64,000 nt of DNA from Phalacrocorax aristotelis (taxonomy: Eukaryota > Chordata > Aves > Suliformes > Phalacrocoracidae), in the NCBI RefSeq assembly GCF_949628215.1, contig NC_134288.1:1054001-1118000 (forward strand), written 5' to 3'. Below are positions 13,501-28,500 of this stretch, piece by piece (position 1 is the first letter of the stretch; every line of letters begins with the position of its first letter). Both the position numbers and the translations under genes were made by a program. The notes under the pieces are model-generated. The model had not been told where the DNA came from, did not search any database, and was given only the letters and a program-made list of their open reading frames with translations.

Positions 13501-16500
13501 AAAGATGCGTATTTTAAATAATTGTAGGCACATGGGAAATCCTAACAGTTTACAGTTACAGAGTTTAAAACATTATCAGTAAATTATCCATGAGCCATAA
13601 AATAGTGCTGGGAAGAGACAGCAACACAGAAGAAAGAGGAAGAACTGAGTTTAAGACTGGAGTATATGGAATCAGAAGGAAAAACCTTCACACTCTGCTT
13701 GTAAGCCTCCTACACAGCATTAAATCCACTGCCAGACCTCAAGAGAAAACAAAATGAGATCATCCATGTGGATTAATATTTAATAAATTGCTGCAATTTT
13801 CCAGGCTTTTGCACAACAGAATTAAAGGGATACACATACTGAATCTGAATAAAGCATCTGAAAAGCACTGTTACAACATTTATGAGGCAGGGTTAATATC
13901 CAAAGATAGTATGAAGAAACATCAATGGACTGATTAATTTTATTATTTTTCTTTTAAGATTTTTTTCCATTAAGCAGCATATTAAGTAAATAACTTTTTC
14001 CCTGTCTAAGAACGATATACCCATGATACATTAGTTAGCACAGTAGGGCTAGCATGTATTATGACTCCTCTGGAAACTTCAGATTGAATCTGCTCACTTC
14101 TGTAACCCACTCTACAAAAAACATACTACCATGCTGCAAACGGGCCTAATGACCAGGAGTGAAAAGGGGCTGTGTGGGACACACTGCTAGTCCATAGCAG
14201 TAACATGAGCTAACACATAAGCACAAATCCTCAGAAACAGAAGAAACTACTACATTCACAGTGAACAGAACTCAGACCTTATTCTGTGCTTTGTGTTTTA
14301 ACCTGTGACATGGGGCCCCCATCCACAAACACGCAGGGGCTGTAGTTATTTACAAGCTGCAGAAGCAGGATGTAACATAGGGGTTTTTGTCTGGATAGTT
14401 GTTTCTTTTTTGTGATTTTAGGTACTCATTGAGTTCTCAGCTTTCCTTCATAACTCCTGCCATTCAAAAATCACCGGACCACATCATAAATCCAGGTTCT
14501 CATTTGTGCTCCAATATTATGTGCCTAAAGCCTTGTAGATGTACAGGTAGAGAAGAGCAAAAAAAAAAAAAGAAAGAAACAGATGTTTTGCAGATATGAA
14601 GCTGGGTTATTTCCAGAAGCTGTGAGTGCTCTACAACCAATCTAGGTCTTTCAGATAAACCACCACAGCACAACATGCCAAGTCAATTTACCCTGCCAAA
14701 CGGCTCAAAAATTCCTCGAAGCATATCTTCAGTTATGTTGAAGTGTAATGATCCCACATAGAGCCTCATAGGACCAGCACTGCCCTTCTGCAGATTGTTT
14801 GCCATTGCTGCTGCTCTGTTTTTCTCTGCCTAAGGCAAAAAGAAAACTCATTAAGAATTTCATAAAAAACCCTAACACAAGCAGTATACATCTACCAGAT
14901 TAAAACTAGCAGATTCACAAAAAAAAATACAAGTTATTTATAATCTGCACACTATCCATTGGACTTCAACTTAAAATAAAATCCAAGACCATGACTAAGT
15001 AGAGACACTGCTTCCAAAAGCCTTCAGATTGAACAACAACATGCAGAATTCCGGCTTGTATGTGTTAAATTAACACTTTACCTTTTTTACACATGCTAGA
15101 AAACATACATAATATATACTACAATTCTCTAACACTATTACAAGTTTCATTATTACTATTTCCTTAATATCTGTATTTTCAAAATGCATTTGTATCTCTT
15201 TGAATTGCTTTAATTTGCCTGTCAACTATGGGGAACAAAGGTCCATTTATAATTAGCTTAAATAATCATTCTTGTTAAGGTTTTCCAAACATTCAACGGT
15301 AACCAAATTTTCAAACAGTAAATTTTCCAACAAGATAAGAGAGACACCACTCAACATGAATAAAAATAAGGTTTACCACTCCTTACCTGTGAGGCTTGTA
15401 CTATGATTGGCACACCCAAGACTCTCTGTCCAGTTAGTCCTATCGCCAGAGGCACTGAACTAACATCAACAAACTCTACATAAGCAATTCCCTTTGAACG
15501 CCTAGAATTTCTATCCGAAATCATTCGCACATCACGAACCTGAAAGGCAAGTAGAGAAATGCTGTTAGAAGTAAAGGGGAAAAAAAACCCAGTCCATTTC
15601 TCAGAAAGAATACATATTAATAACCAATTATTTGCCAAGCCAATTGTTTTTTTTAATTACACTGCAAATCTAGAGTAGCATAAAGCTATCTTAACAAACA
15701 TATCCCAGAGACAAGCTAGCACTAGAAGTTGCCATTCAAAGTCAAACGTAGTACGCTACAGGAACAGGGGCAATAGACTACTTGCAGCACTGCAATGCTT
15801 TAAGCATTGCTTTAACCTTACAGCTGGTGGAACAGAGTTTTTCAAAATGAAAAACTGAACTAATTTTTAAAATTACACTACAACAGGCAGACCTATCTGC
15901 AAAAGAAACTCCTGGAAAATGAAGTTGTTTGAATCAAAACTGCATTGCCATGTTTAGTGCCACATCACATGCTGAACAATGAACTCCTGAAAATTACATT
16001 TTTCATGTTCAGAGCCATTAAGGATTACTTGGTTATTGTTCATCCCCCCTTTCACGTGTATAGGGAGCTCCAGAAAGCCACTTGCTTACAATTCTACAGA
16101 ACATCAATCCTGTACTAGGACAGCATGAGCAAGTATTCAGAATCATTTTAACCTCCCTATTAATTACCTTTCCTACTGTAGAGAAAAATTCCTCCAGGTC
16201 TCTCGGTCGAATTCTTGCAGCCAGCTGCATGCAGAACACTGTTCGAGCATCCCTCTCTTCAGGGGTAAGATTATCAATAGGTTCTCTGGAAAGAGGGAAG
16301 TTCAGTTTGAAGATAACCTGAATTAAGATGACTCTTCTCTGGACCATGCACAAAACTTCAAATAATCAGTAATTCAAAGACTGATGGGGAAAAAAATTCC
16401 TGCCATATTAGAAAAGGCAGGGTCAAGAACTAAGGAAAGGAATAAATAATAAAAACAACAACAATATACACTAATTCTACTTCTTTAACATGACTAAACA

Positions 16501-19500
16501 TCCTGTTTCAGCCGTAAGCGTTAAATATGACCAGGAAATCATATTTTAAGTACAGAAGCCCCATCAAAAGTGCGATTTTGCTACAGTCTGAAACAAGGAC
16601 CACCAGGGAGCCTGCAGTCAAAAAGATTACAGAACCACAGAATCCCAGGTTGGAAGGGACCTCAGGGATCATCTAGTCCAACCTTTCTAGGAAGAGCCCA
16701 GTCTAGACAAGATGGCCCAGCACCCTGTCCAGACGACTCTTGAAGGTGTCCAACGTGGCCGAGTCAACCCCTTCCCTAGGGAGATTATTCCAACAGTGAC
16801 TGTCCTCAGTGTGAAAAATTTCCCTCTGGTGTCCCATCGGAATCTCTCCAAGAGCAACTTGCGTCCATTCCCCCTTGTCCTTTCCATGGGACTCCCGTGT
16901 AAAGAGGGAGCCTCCATCTTCTTTGTAGCTACCCCTTAAGTACTGGTACGTGGTGATGAGATCCCCTCCGAGCCTCCTTTTCTCAAGGCTGAACAAACCC
17001 AGTTAGAGGAAAGGACAGGAAAATGGGATTAATATGCATGGACTAGCCGTCTGAACTCTCAGACAAGCAGTACGAATTTTTTTTTGTGGCTTTGCAGACT
17101 AAAATCTTACATCCACCTAGTCACATCAGAGTCACTACAGCCACTGCATAAACAATACCAACATCTATACAAACAGAATTCCCAATTCTCATTTTAGTTT
17201 CAGGTTGCTAACCGATAAAAAAGTATGAATAGTGAATAATTATTCTCATCCTTGACACGAGAAGCACAAGATTAATTTTATTTGATATTGATCACTAGCT
17301 GACATTAGATGCACCACTTTAAGGTGTTAAAGCTTCAAATCTAAAAAAATCTGACTTGTACTCAAGTACAGGACAGAATTATCATGCTGGATCCTGGACG
17401 AGTTTCCAGCCATGTAATACAGATCTGTATTTTTAATAAATACTTAAAAAAATTCACTGAGAATACACAAGAAAATTTTAATTATCTCAGTAAGGGTTTG
17501 CTAATAATTAAAAACACAAAGCAAGATTGATTAAATTTAACTGCATTAATTTAGAGAATAATCTCATTAGCAGCTATCTACATCCAACTCCCTTAAATGA
17601 GAAGCATAAGCATGGATAAACACCTCCTTGATTTCAAAGGTACCCAGCTTCTCTACCAATAACAAATAACGTAGCGCATCTAAAACACAATTAACAGGAA
17701 AAAGATTGAGAATACAGAAATACAAAAAGCAAAGCAAGACATGTTTTGCAAGCTGACGTTATTTACAATTGTACACCGTCACAGGGGAGGGAAGAGTGTT
17801 CGACAGGGGGAAAAAGCAATCTATTTTCAATACTCTCTGCTCATGAGCTTTCTAAATGAATTCCAGCATTACTTTTGAGTATAAGCTGCAGACCAAGTAG
17901 TCATCCATTATTTCCCCACTACTTTTCCAATTTCAATCAGGTTTTAAAAAAGAAAGCAAACATGCTAAAATTCCTACCTAACGGGACTCTTGTCTTTTCT
18001 GAAGGGGCTTTTGCTTCTGGAGCGTCGTCTGCTATGGAGAGAGATCAATAAGATTATAAGAAAACCTTCAGATACACCAGTCTGATTTTAAACAAATCCT
18101 ATTAATGATGCAATAAAAAGTAGAGAAAACTCAGAAACCTTAATTTGATGCTGTGAGGCAGACCAATCTTCCCTCTGATGGCACTGTTGAATTTTGGACC
18201 AGAACTACGGCAAAAGCAAAGACAGACATTACTCACCAGAGTACCTGAATTCAAGATTTCCTGTCTGTACTCCCACTGCATTGCAAGTGCCCAACCACCC
18301 TTACACCTGAACTTGTAAAAGTTTGCCATTAGCAGCACCCATAGCATGCATAATCTGCATGCAGCACTCCAACAAGCCATAAGGCACAGAATATGCTCCC
18401 TGCTCAGTTTCATCTGCATCTCAAAATCCTGTAATACGCAGGACTCCAAGGAAGAACTGAATCATGATGCAGCCAGACATGGCACATTTGCATGTGCAAA
18501 ATATTCTAAGCGACAGTTACTAGTGTGATCTGTACATGTTGGGGTTTTTTTTTTTTGGTCCATATGTATATTCTACTCACTGATGACTGCAAAGCAAGTA
18601 CTTTAATGGCCTTGAACTCAGCCTCAGAGTTTTGAGCAAAGTGGTGCTGGCCGAACTATTTGGTCAAGTGTAACATTTTAAAACTGGAAGTTTCACAAAA
18701 TTTAAGGTGCAAGTGGAGACCAGAGTGGCTCCCTGCAGACATCTGCAAGGGACACATTCACTAATGTCACCTCAGCTCTAGCCACTCAAGTGCTACAAAT
18801 ATGTAAATGCAACTTCCTTTACTTAAAGTTCTTCATGTACATCAAAACACAGAGCCATTTAAGCCAGCAGTTAACCTTACATAGGCATGTCACCACAGAA
18901 GAAATCTAATCTCTTGGTTGAACCTAATTTTAGTTCATCGGGCTTCAGAGAGGATGTCAGAACAAATGGCAATCTGCCCATTGATTCCATGTTAAGGACA
19001 GTCCTCTTGCTAGTTATTGGGGCCCAGGGTAGCAGACTGACACAAACAGTAAGATTCATCCTATCATGTTCGTCCTCAACTTGATCTCCTTGTAGATACA
19101 AGGCAAAGAACACCACCTGTTAATGTTCTTCCTCTATACCCACGGAACAGCAGAGGCACTGCTGCACAGACTGAATGCTAGGGGGTTTGTCTTTCCATCT
19201 GCACAGAATTGATTCTTTCTGCTCTGGCTATAAACTGATGTGAAACACCCTGAAAAAAACACAGCAGTCTGAAGGCATTAAGTAGTCTGTCACGAAATCC
19301 ATTTAGACAACTGGTTTGGCTGATAAATGTCTTCTTGCTACTCAGTGGAGCAGGAATGCTCAAACTCAGCATCCACAACAAGGAGGAGGATGCCTGTTTT
19401 CAAACACATCATACATGACACAGGTGGAAGCAGTGAGCCAAGATCCAAAACCATGCTGGCCAGGTTAAAGCAAGGGAAATATGGCCCTGTATAACATGGC

Positions 19501-22500
19501 AGAGGAGAAAAAAAAAACAACATTTAGAAACTACTTAAGAGAAAATAAGACAAACACCAGGCACATGCCAAGATGAGATCACTATTGATCAAAACCAGAC
19601 TTTTTTTTTCCTATGATAAACTACTCCATTTCCTACTCAAGTCAGGCAAAAGACTTCCGAGAGTGTCCATTCAGATTCTCCAGTGTCTATGACACATACT
19701 GCCAAAAGCTGCATCTGGAAATGTTGGTACTAAGTCCAGAGGCTGGCTTCTTATCAGAGACAGGATTACCTTGCATCTTCACACCTCCTGATGCAGAACA
19801 CTGTTCACCATTTCAATTCAAACAGAGCAAGACAAACCAACTACAGTGACTCCAGAATATAGACCAACTAAATCATGGCCAATAGTCAAGGCCACAATTT
19901 TAAGGGAAGTGAAAGAAATGTTTTAAGTGTTTGTCTAAATCTAATGAAAAAAACCCAAGAGGATACACAGTAAGTTTTCAAATACATGCACAGCTTCCAA
20001 GTTGGGGGGGGCCAGAAACAATACAAAACCAACCAAACCACACAACTCCAAAAATCTCTTTTCCATTTCTCTCTTGACAAATAAGTGGAATCTTATTTAC
20101 GTGACTACATGGGAGAAACATTAGAACATTAGAAAACCCCAGCAAACTAAAGTCATAACAGACCACTGGAACAGACTCAACAGAAAGCTGCCTGGGGCAA
20201 GATGATGCCCCAAGTTACCTTCTGAAGATCCTGTTTCAACAGTATTCTGCGGGATGCATTTCTTTGGGTTTTTTCTGAGACTTGCTTGTAAAGCTGTAGG
20301 TGTCTGGGGAATTTTCTTCTTTCGTCCTACTGCATAAGAACTCTTTGCAATTGTTGCCTGGTTCCTGCTATCATGTATGGAAGCACCACGCCACAAGCAA
20401 TTTATCCTTATGTCTAGAGGTTACCTTTTTCATAAGCCAAATGCACCAAGTCCTGTGTACAGCCAAAGCACAGCTAGGTGCATGTTTTTCTAAACCTATG
20501 TGATGCCATGTGGCCCAAGAAAAATAGTCAGGTCGGAAGATAGCCAGTAAAATATCAGTTTTCACCTGCTCAGTCATATCCAAGAGTCCAACAAGAGTCT
20601 CAGACAAGGCAAGCTTTGGCTAACAAAATCCAGGAGACTCACTATGAACTTTCAGTCCTCATGTAATAACCCTGTTTTCCCAGCAGCTTTTCCCAAATTC
20701 TTCATTCCAGAATAGCAACAGCACAGTCCACATGACTTCTACTGTATGTTAGCAGTGGCTGGGGTTTGTCAGACATCCAATCAAGAACACTTGGTCAAGT
20801 TCTTTCTAAGAGACCTAATAACATAACGGTAAAACACTTAAGGGGCAACATATGTGAGAACAATAACATTTAAAAGCCCTGTGAACACTAAGCAATGCAT
20901 GCCAGTCACCCAATTTTTAAAAATTAGTAACATGTAATCACTCTCGTGCTTAGAGATGACGAATTCGAAGTCCTCAGGTTCTCTATGGCACACTTTCCCT
21001 TCCAAATTATCTATTCTAGACTTTCTCTTCTATTGCAGAGATGCTTCCACATCACACCCCGCAGCAAACGCATCTCAGTTTAGAGACAGAGACACTAGCT
21101 TGAAAAGGGGCCTTTATAAAGCAAACAAGAAAGATCACGTGGAGGAAAAAGAGTAAAGAAGAAAATGTAAAAAAGAAAATACAGCCACAAGGCATTTTGA
21201 CCTGGGTGTTGCAGTCAGCTACAACACTGCCTGCAGTAACACCAACTCAGAACTGTCAAAGAGCCCCACAAGGTGAGATTCGGATTAAAATTCTCCAGCC
21301 AGCAAGAGCATTCTGGTAGTTACTTTTGAAACACTGAGCTGATGGCACTGCTACAGAGACAGTTTCTTCATATGGAAGCACCATTTTTGGTAGATCCAAA
21401 GGAGTCTGGTAATGCAGAAGTCTTCATCTCCAGAACATGGATCTCCGTGAAAGTCAGCGCCTGTTATACAACTTCGCATTGTAAAGCCTCTGCATTGAAA
21501 AGTCCTGCAGAGAAAATGAAGGGTTCTTCTCTCTCATACCTTCTGAGATCCTTCCCTTTTACACCTTCTAAGCCAAAACTAGAATTTTGGAATCACATTA
21601 GTACATGTATCACTTCAACAGCACCACCCATGACCTACAAGCAAACGACAGCCAACTGCTGGCTACACAGCAGTCATTACCAATGCCTTCGGGATGCACA
21701 TAGTTGCCCTGTATCAGTCTTCCACTAAACTATTTTAAATGCCAAAATTCTACTTAGTTAAACAAAAGCAACAATTCAGCAACTGAAGCAGAGAACAACA
21801 CTACCAAACCAATAAGCGCAACCTCATATGCTCAGGGGATACAGATTATCTCACCTTTTTGTTCATTATCTCTCAGTACCACAGAAATTGCCCAGAGCAG
21901 CTATGGAAGAGTATCATAACAATGAAAAAGACACCTTGTAATCATTTGCCTTCCTGGCACAACATATCTTGATGCATTAGAACAAGCATGGGTTATTGTA
22001 GTAACATCCATACTTTCAACCCCTGCTTCAGGAAATTATTTTGGAAGACCAGAACACTTAAACTCCCCAATTCCTCCAGGTGAAGAATCTTCTCACCCAG
22101 TAATGACAGGGAAAACAAAGAACAAAACCCTCCGATGGAGCTCGGAGAATGCAACAAATCCCAGCCAAACAATGAGATGAAGGACATCCTCTCCATGCAA
22201 CTCCACATTGGAGGTGAGAAAACTCACATGCTCAACATACTGGAGGCTGAAGATCTTGACCAAGGTCCTGTGTTTATAAGGCAGTCTGGAGCCACAGGGG
22301 TGGCACTGGCACAAACCAGCTAGCTACTATAATCTTACAGGTGCCAAAAAGCTGCAGAGAACATGCCAGCTGTGCACAGCTGAAATTTTCAGAGCTGAAG
22401 CCCAGAGCACCTTTACAGAGGCTCTGACAGGCCTGATCACAGAATGGTAGGGATTGGAAGGGACCTCTGCAGATCTTGTCCAAGCCCCCCTGCTTGAGCA

Positions 22501-25500
22501 GGTACACCGAGAGCCCAGTGTACAGGACCGCCTCCAGGCAGGTTTTGAATGTCTCCAGGGAAGGAGACTCCACAACCTCTCTAGGCAGCCTGTTCCACTG
22601 CTCTGGCACCCACACAGTAAAGATACTTAAGACAAAGTAAAAGCAGGGCTGATACACTCTACAATCTCCAAGTATGCAGGACTGATGAAAGCACAGGATG
22701 CCACTGCATCTTAGCAGAGACAGTATGAAAATGCAAACATCCAGGTGAATTAGTGCAAAATGAGACCCTGAGACCTCAGGCATTTTTTGTTTGCATTCCA
22801 AGAGTACCACAAGGAATGTATTCCCTGGGTTAGGACCCAGCCACCTAGAAAAACATTTATGTGCAGAAAACTGTTCAAGCCTGCGATTTACTAGAAGGCA
22901 CTGTCTTCCCGAACATCTTGAGAGATTTCTCCACCACAGATGATGTTACATGTCGTAAAAAAAACACCATCTTTTTCAAATGCTTGCTTCTGACATGATC
23001 TTGCACACTGAGATTTGAAACAGTTAAGATGAGACCAGGACAACAGCAGACACAAACAGCAGCCTCAGGTAATCAATGAAAGCCAAGCATACAGCCCAGT
23101 TGTCACTGGTTTTCTGCTTCTTTGAAGGTAAAAAGAGGTGATGGGGAGGAAAAGGGGAGAGCTGGAATAAAAACCAGAAGCACAGAACAAAAACCAATGA
23201 AAAAAATTGTTTCTGCAAAATTATTTACAACTGTCAGGAACTACCTATAGCAGAAGTTCTATGAAGCCAAAGATTTGAGAGGAACTGAAGAATTCTTCCA
23301 CAGCCTCTAAACAAGTCTGACAAAAAGCAGGGCAAATATGCAATGCATGGCCATTACTAAGACAAGACACCTCCAGTTTGGATGCATAAACACAGGAAGC
23401 GTTTATGCAGTAAGGGTTTAAGAGCAGCATGCCAGTAAAAACTTTCGGTAATACAAGCAAAAGGTTTTATGAGCCTGTAACCAAAGTCATAGACTACTAT
23501 TCATTTTTTGACAGTTAAGCCATCAAGTTCACATACTGAAGGTAGTTAGGACTTATATAAAACTTGCTCATTATTTTAAATTTGTTATAAACTTTGCTTT
23601 CCTGTCAGTTGTACACATTCTTTCACTTGCTTTCGCATCCTTCTGCATTCAGATAAGAATGAAAACTAGCAGGAAGAACTGGATACATTACTGTCCTCCT
23701 TTTTCTCACTCTGTATTTATTGACACTCTTCAACCCCAACCTGTCACCTTCTTTTTTGAGATGTTGAGTGATTTAGAAAGCAGAGAGTGAACTTTAAGCT
23801 TACACATCATATCCTGAAGCAGCACACATGCAACACTACGTAAGTAACCTACTAGGGACTTCGATAGCGGCCTCTGAATCTGCGATCTCTACTTCTAGAA
23901 CGGCTGCGTCTGCGTTCTTTGCTTCTGCTCCGTTTTCTTTCCCGGCTTCTGCTCTTTTTCCTTTCCCGATCTCGGCTCCGTTTGCGTTCCTTACTTCTGC
24001 TCCTCTTCCTGTCATGGCTTCGACTTCGGCTCTTGCTCTTTTTTCTCCTGAGAAAAAAAATACAACTTTGGTTACACATGTTGTTCAGCGTTATTATTCC
24101 ACATTCCAGTTCCTCTAACCTGATGCCACAGACATTGATAGGAAAAAGTTTCTACCTGTTGCTATTTATAGAAGTTTCTTGTGTTAAATGGGTGGTTAAG
24201 CGTATCAGCAATCTTTAAAAATCTATCATGGGAAATACAAACTGCTCCAAAGTGCTTTTTTATTTTAAATTTTGTGATCACTAAAGAATGCTTCCAGGAA
24301 GAGTGAAAGGACTGAAAAATATTTGCTGCATAAGATCTAGTACACACTAAATACAGTACTTCATGTGTCTGTCTTTACTTAAGATACTTTAAGTACACCA
24401 TCAAGATGCTAACAATAAATTATACTTTCACAGCAAAGTAAAACAAAACAAAAACAAAGGGAGGCAAGTCTGAGGGAAAGGAAGGTTGTTCTCTTGATAC
24501 TTCCTGCCACCAGCCTAAGTTTTGCTTCCTACTCGCTACGCCCACTCATAAGCCACTTGCTCTTTTAAGTCTAAGGCTCTTACACATTTGGGGTAAACTG
24601 CAGATCATCGTAGTTTTAACCATTTACTTAGAAAATTTAAAATTTTAAAACCTGTAAGTCAAATATACCTCATATTTGAAAGCCAGTGAGCCACTGCTCC
24701 ATTCCTGGCAGATTACTTCCAAGTTATTTGCAGGTTTTTCCCCCCCCCATCTCAGTCTTGGACCATAAAAACCTACAGTCCCCGAGTTTTTAGAATATAT
24801 ATATATGTATACATAAAACACATGTTAAACAGATGTTCAAGCAATAACTTTAAGACTTAAGTCTTAAATTACTTAAGTAATTTGCCTCAAACTAAATTTT
24901 GGGAGTAACCAACTTTGCTGCTAAACTTCTGAAATTCAAAACATCCCCTGCTATTGTATTTTTCCTCTCCTCCTTTTGGGCCTTCTGATTACATAGACCA
25001 TCTTTTTTCAAAGTGGTCCCTCATACACTTGAAACCCTCAAACACTATCATAATAGCTCTGAAAAATACTACCTGTAGCTCAATACACTGGCCAGTACCT
25101 GTAACTAATAACTGCAGCTAGTCTTCAATAAAGACAGCAACTATTCACTACCCAACTGCGAGCTGAACCCTCTTTGCATGTAAAGAATCCGAACAGTCAA
25201 GATCCGTGTTCTGCCTTCCAATCATGATTACACCGGACATACAGTACAGACAACTAGTAAAATTGCAGATTCTTAATCCTTCCAATTTCAAAACAGAAAT
25301 TTGGTATGATTTGACAACTATTGAAAGCTGCACACTGAATCTAAAGTTATTTTTTAGTTGTTGATGTTTGCTGTGGATTATGGTTTTCCTGACAGTTTGA
25401 ATCTTATTTCAGTATTGTCCAACTAAAGTAGATAAAGAATATCCTCTAGATACTGACACTCGAAACTATTTAACTGATAAGCAAAGCAAGAAGTCTTGTA

Positions 25501-28500
25501 AAGCCTATATGTACACCTTAGTCTTCAGCACCCGAGTATGCTGTCACAAGTTGCACACAAAATGGTGTAGTCTGCTCTTCATAAATTTAGGGGACCAGCT
25601 ATATCAGAGAACTGATGTACAAGAGTGACTAACCTTCTAGCAACTGCTAACTCAAAAACAGAATTTGAGAGATATCACAGGAGCAACATTTCTGATCAGA
25701 AGCGAGGGTACAATTAGGAAAGCAGAAGAGGTGAAACTCTACACAACAGGTAACATTACAAGACTAACAGCAATAAGACACCTTTGCCTTCTTCTATTTT
25801 ACAATAACTTAGTTTTCTCCCAAGCTTAGTTTACTGTTTTTCTGAATTTGAAATATAAACTCAGAACATACAGGTCCAACCCAAAAACAGGACCATAGGC
25901 AGAAAGATAACAAAGGTTGCTTTGGTCTTAGCAAGGTTACAGCAACTGAGGAAATGGACGGAAACACATTATAGTACTCTCATCATCCTACAATGAACCA
26001 AGGTCAGAACCAATTCTAAAATTTAATGACCACTGCTCTTCCAAATCCCAGCATATATTTCAGATCCCGTTTATATTTTGAGACTACCCATCCAAACAAA
26101 AGCAGAGTTTTACATGCCAGGTACATATATATTTTAACACAATAAAAACTCAGAACTTAAAAATATTGGGAGCAGCTGCTTTTGACAGAGTTTTAGGGAT
26201 CTCGGTATTTAGCATGAAAATGATGTTCACAGTATTGTTTACAACGCAGATATAAGGTATAATCAATTTTAGATTATTTAGATTCCAAGGTAAGCCTGAT
26301 GTTGGCATTAGACCTAATTTCCCAACTATTTATACACCTGGAAAGAAATGTTCTTTGGATCCCTTCTTCATCTCATCTGTATGATTTCAGAAGATGACAA
26401 CAGCATACATGCTGACTGAAGTTAACTCTGTATTACAAAAACACACTGGTTACTGTTTACTCAGCTGAAGTTCATAATTATTCTTCCTACATCAACTATC
26501 TTATGACCAAATGATGCTTGTAAGGTAAGGAATTTATTTCACTGGCTTAAAAACCTTTCATTTATTTGGGGTATTTAAGAGACTCTTATGCAAGGCATTT
26601 TTCTTCAAATTTCTGAATTGATTCCAGACTGTCTGGGTCACCAGCAGGTGTTCAGACCCCAGAATTATGCTTCCTGAAGAAGGTGGGCTTGCACTCTGGT
26701 TCTTTAAAAAGGTTATGGTATAATTTCGTAACATTTAGATTCTAAATTTGCTGTTTCTAAGTTTTTGAATGGCAGGGGAATAGAGGGAGGGGATTAACAC
26801 ACTAAACCTTTTTAAGCAAGCACTGGCACCTCTAAATTATTTGAACTGTTCCAACTCACAAAATTCTACACCAAATAGATTTTTAAAACTCAAAATCCAT
26901 TCCATTGCTAAAGCAACAAAAAAGGAATGTGCTGAACCTACCAGGTCTGTATTTTTACCTGATGCTAACATTACACATTTCCACAACTTTGATGACATCA
27001 GTTACAAGCACACAGCTACATTTGTAAACAAAATAAAATTTCATAACTGCTGCAGCAATATCAAGCATTTCCATTTTATTTCCCTAAACACTACTGACAT
27101 GCATTCGCAAGTTTACTGAAGTCAGCAGCCTCCTCCCAAACGTAAAGAACTGAGAAAATACTTACTTCTTGCTGCGCTCTTCATGGCCATTGGCACTGCT
27201 CAATTTGTTCTCATCCTAAGCAGGGTTGATAGAAGAACATCATGAGGACGAAGCGGAAACATTTCAAGTGGTCAAAGGGTAATGGGAATAGGAATAAGAA
27301 AATACAAAACAAAAATTTTAATACTAAATTACTTGCTTACAGTTTAACATGGAAAGCTTTAGAAAATTTAGGTAGGCATGTTTAACCACTTTGCTGCTTA
27401 AATTTAAGTCATACAATTACAAAATACAAGACTTGCATCATTTAAGAGTGTATATTAAATTGTAGATACTTCCTTACATGGTTTAGAGAGCAAGTTATCC
27501 TGCAGAATTCAGCACTCAAGTGGTTAAGTGTTATTTCTATAAAATGTAAGAGGAAGTTTCAGGTTTGTGTTTGTGTGCCCCTCTGATCAGTACCAAGGCT
27601 ATATCTCTGCCTAAGCCCCAGTGGCTACGCTAGCAGCCAGCCACTATGGATTTCCTGTGACCGATGCCATTCCCGAGATCTTCACTCATTTTCGTTGAAG
27701 GGTTGTAAGAGCTTGATGTCACCTCTGTCACACATCTCGCCCTGAAGCAAACAGGGATTCACACTGCTTTAGTAACGTCGACTCCCAAGAAAGTCATCAA
27801 TAATCCACCAGTCCAGCCTAAACATTCCCTATTTCCATACCTGTTTACATGGAAAATATCCATGTTAAACCAGGACACAAGAATTTTAACATAACAATTT
27901 ACAAATATCTCTTCAAGATTTTAATATAACTGCTAAATTATTACATAAACTAAATATACCACTTAAAACTTACACATGCTCATCCAATATTCATGACATT
28001 GTGGTAATAAACACTGCAGAATAGGCTAACAATAGCTGCTATATAATTTATATACTTGCTTTACAGTTTAATCACATCTGTTACATCAAAAGTACAATTC
28101 CTAAGCAACTTAAACTTAATATACATTTCTTGCAAAACCAGTGCTAAAGCATGCATAACGTTAACACTTCACCACATTTGGTGAAAACAAAAAAGACAGT
28201 ATTCATTTGCTGCTGGTTTAGGTGAAAGACATTGCTACGCTAATTGATAAAAATTTTGCATCAAAATTGACATTTCCTAATTAAACAACTAGGACAGAAG
28301 AATACAAGAGCTTATTTTAGAATGATACCGCAGACTGTGATACTGTCTTTTACTTGCTAAGAACATTCTATTCAGGGATCCAAGAATTTCTGTAAATTCA
28401 TTCACTCAGAACTGATTTCCATCTGCCCTGTTAAAAGATTAACCGCCACCAGTCTTCTGCATTAAAAGCAAGTCTCACTCTTCTTGCACCGAGCAGACTG

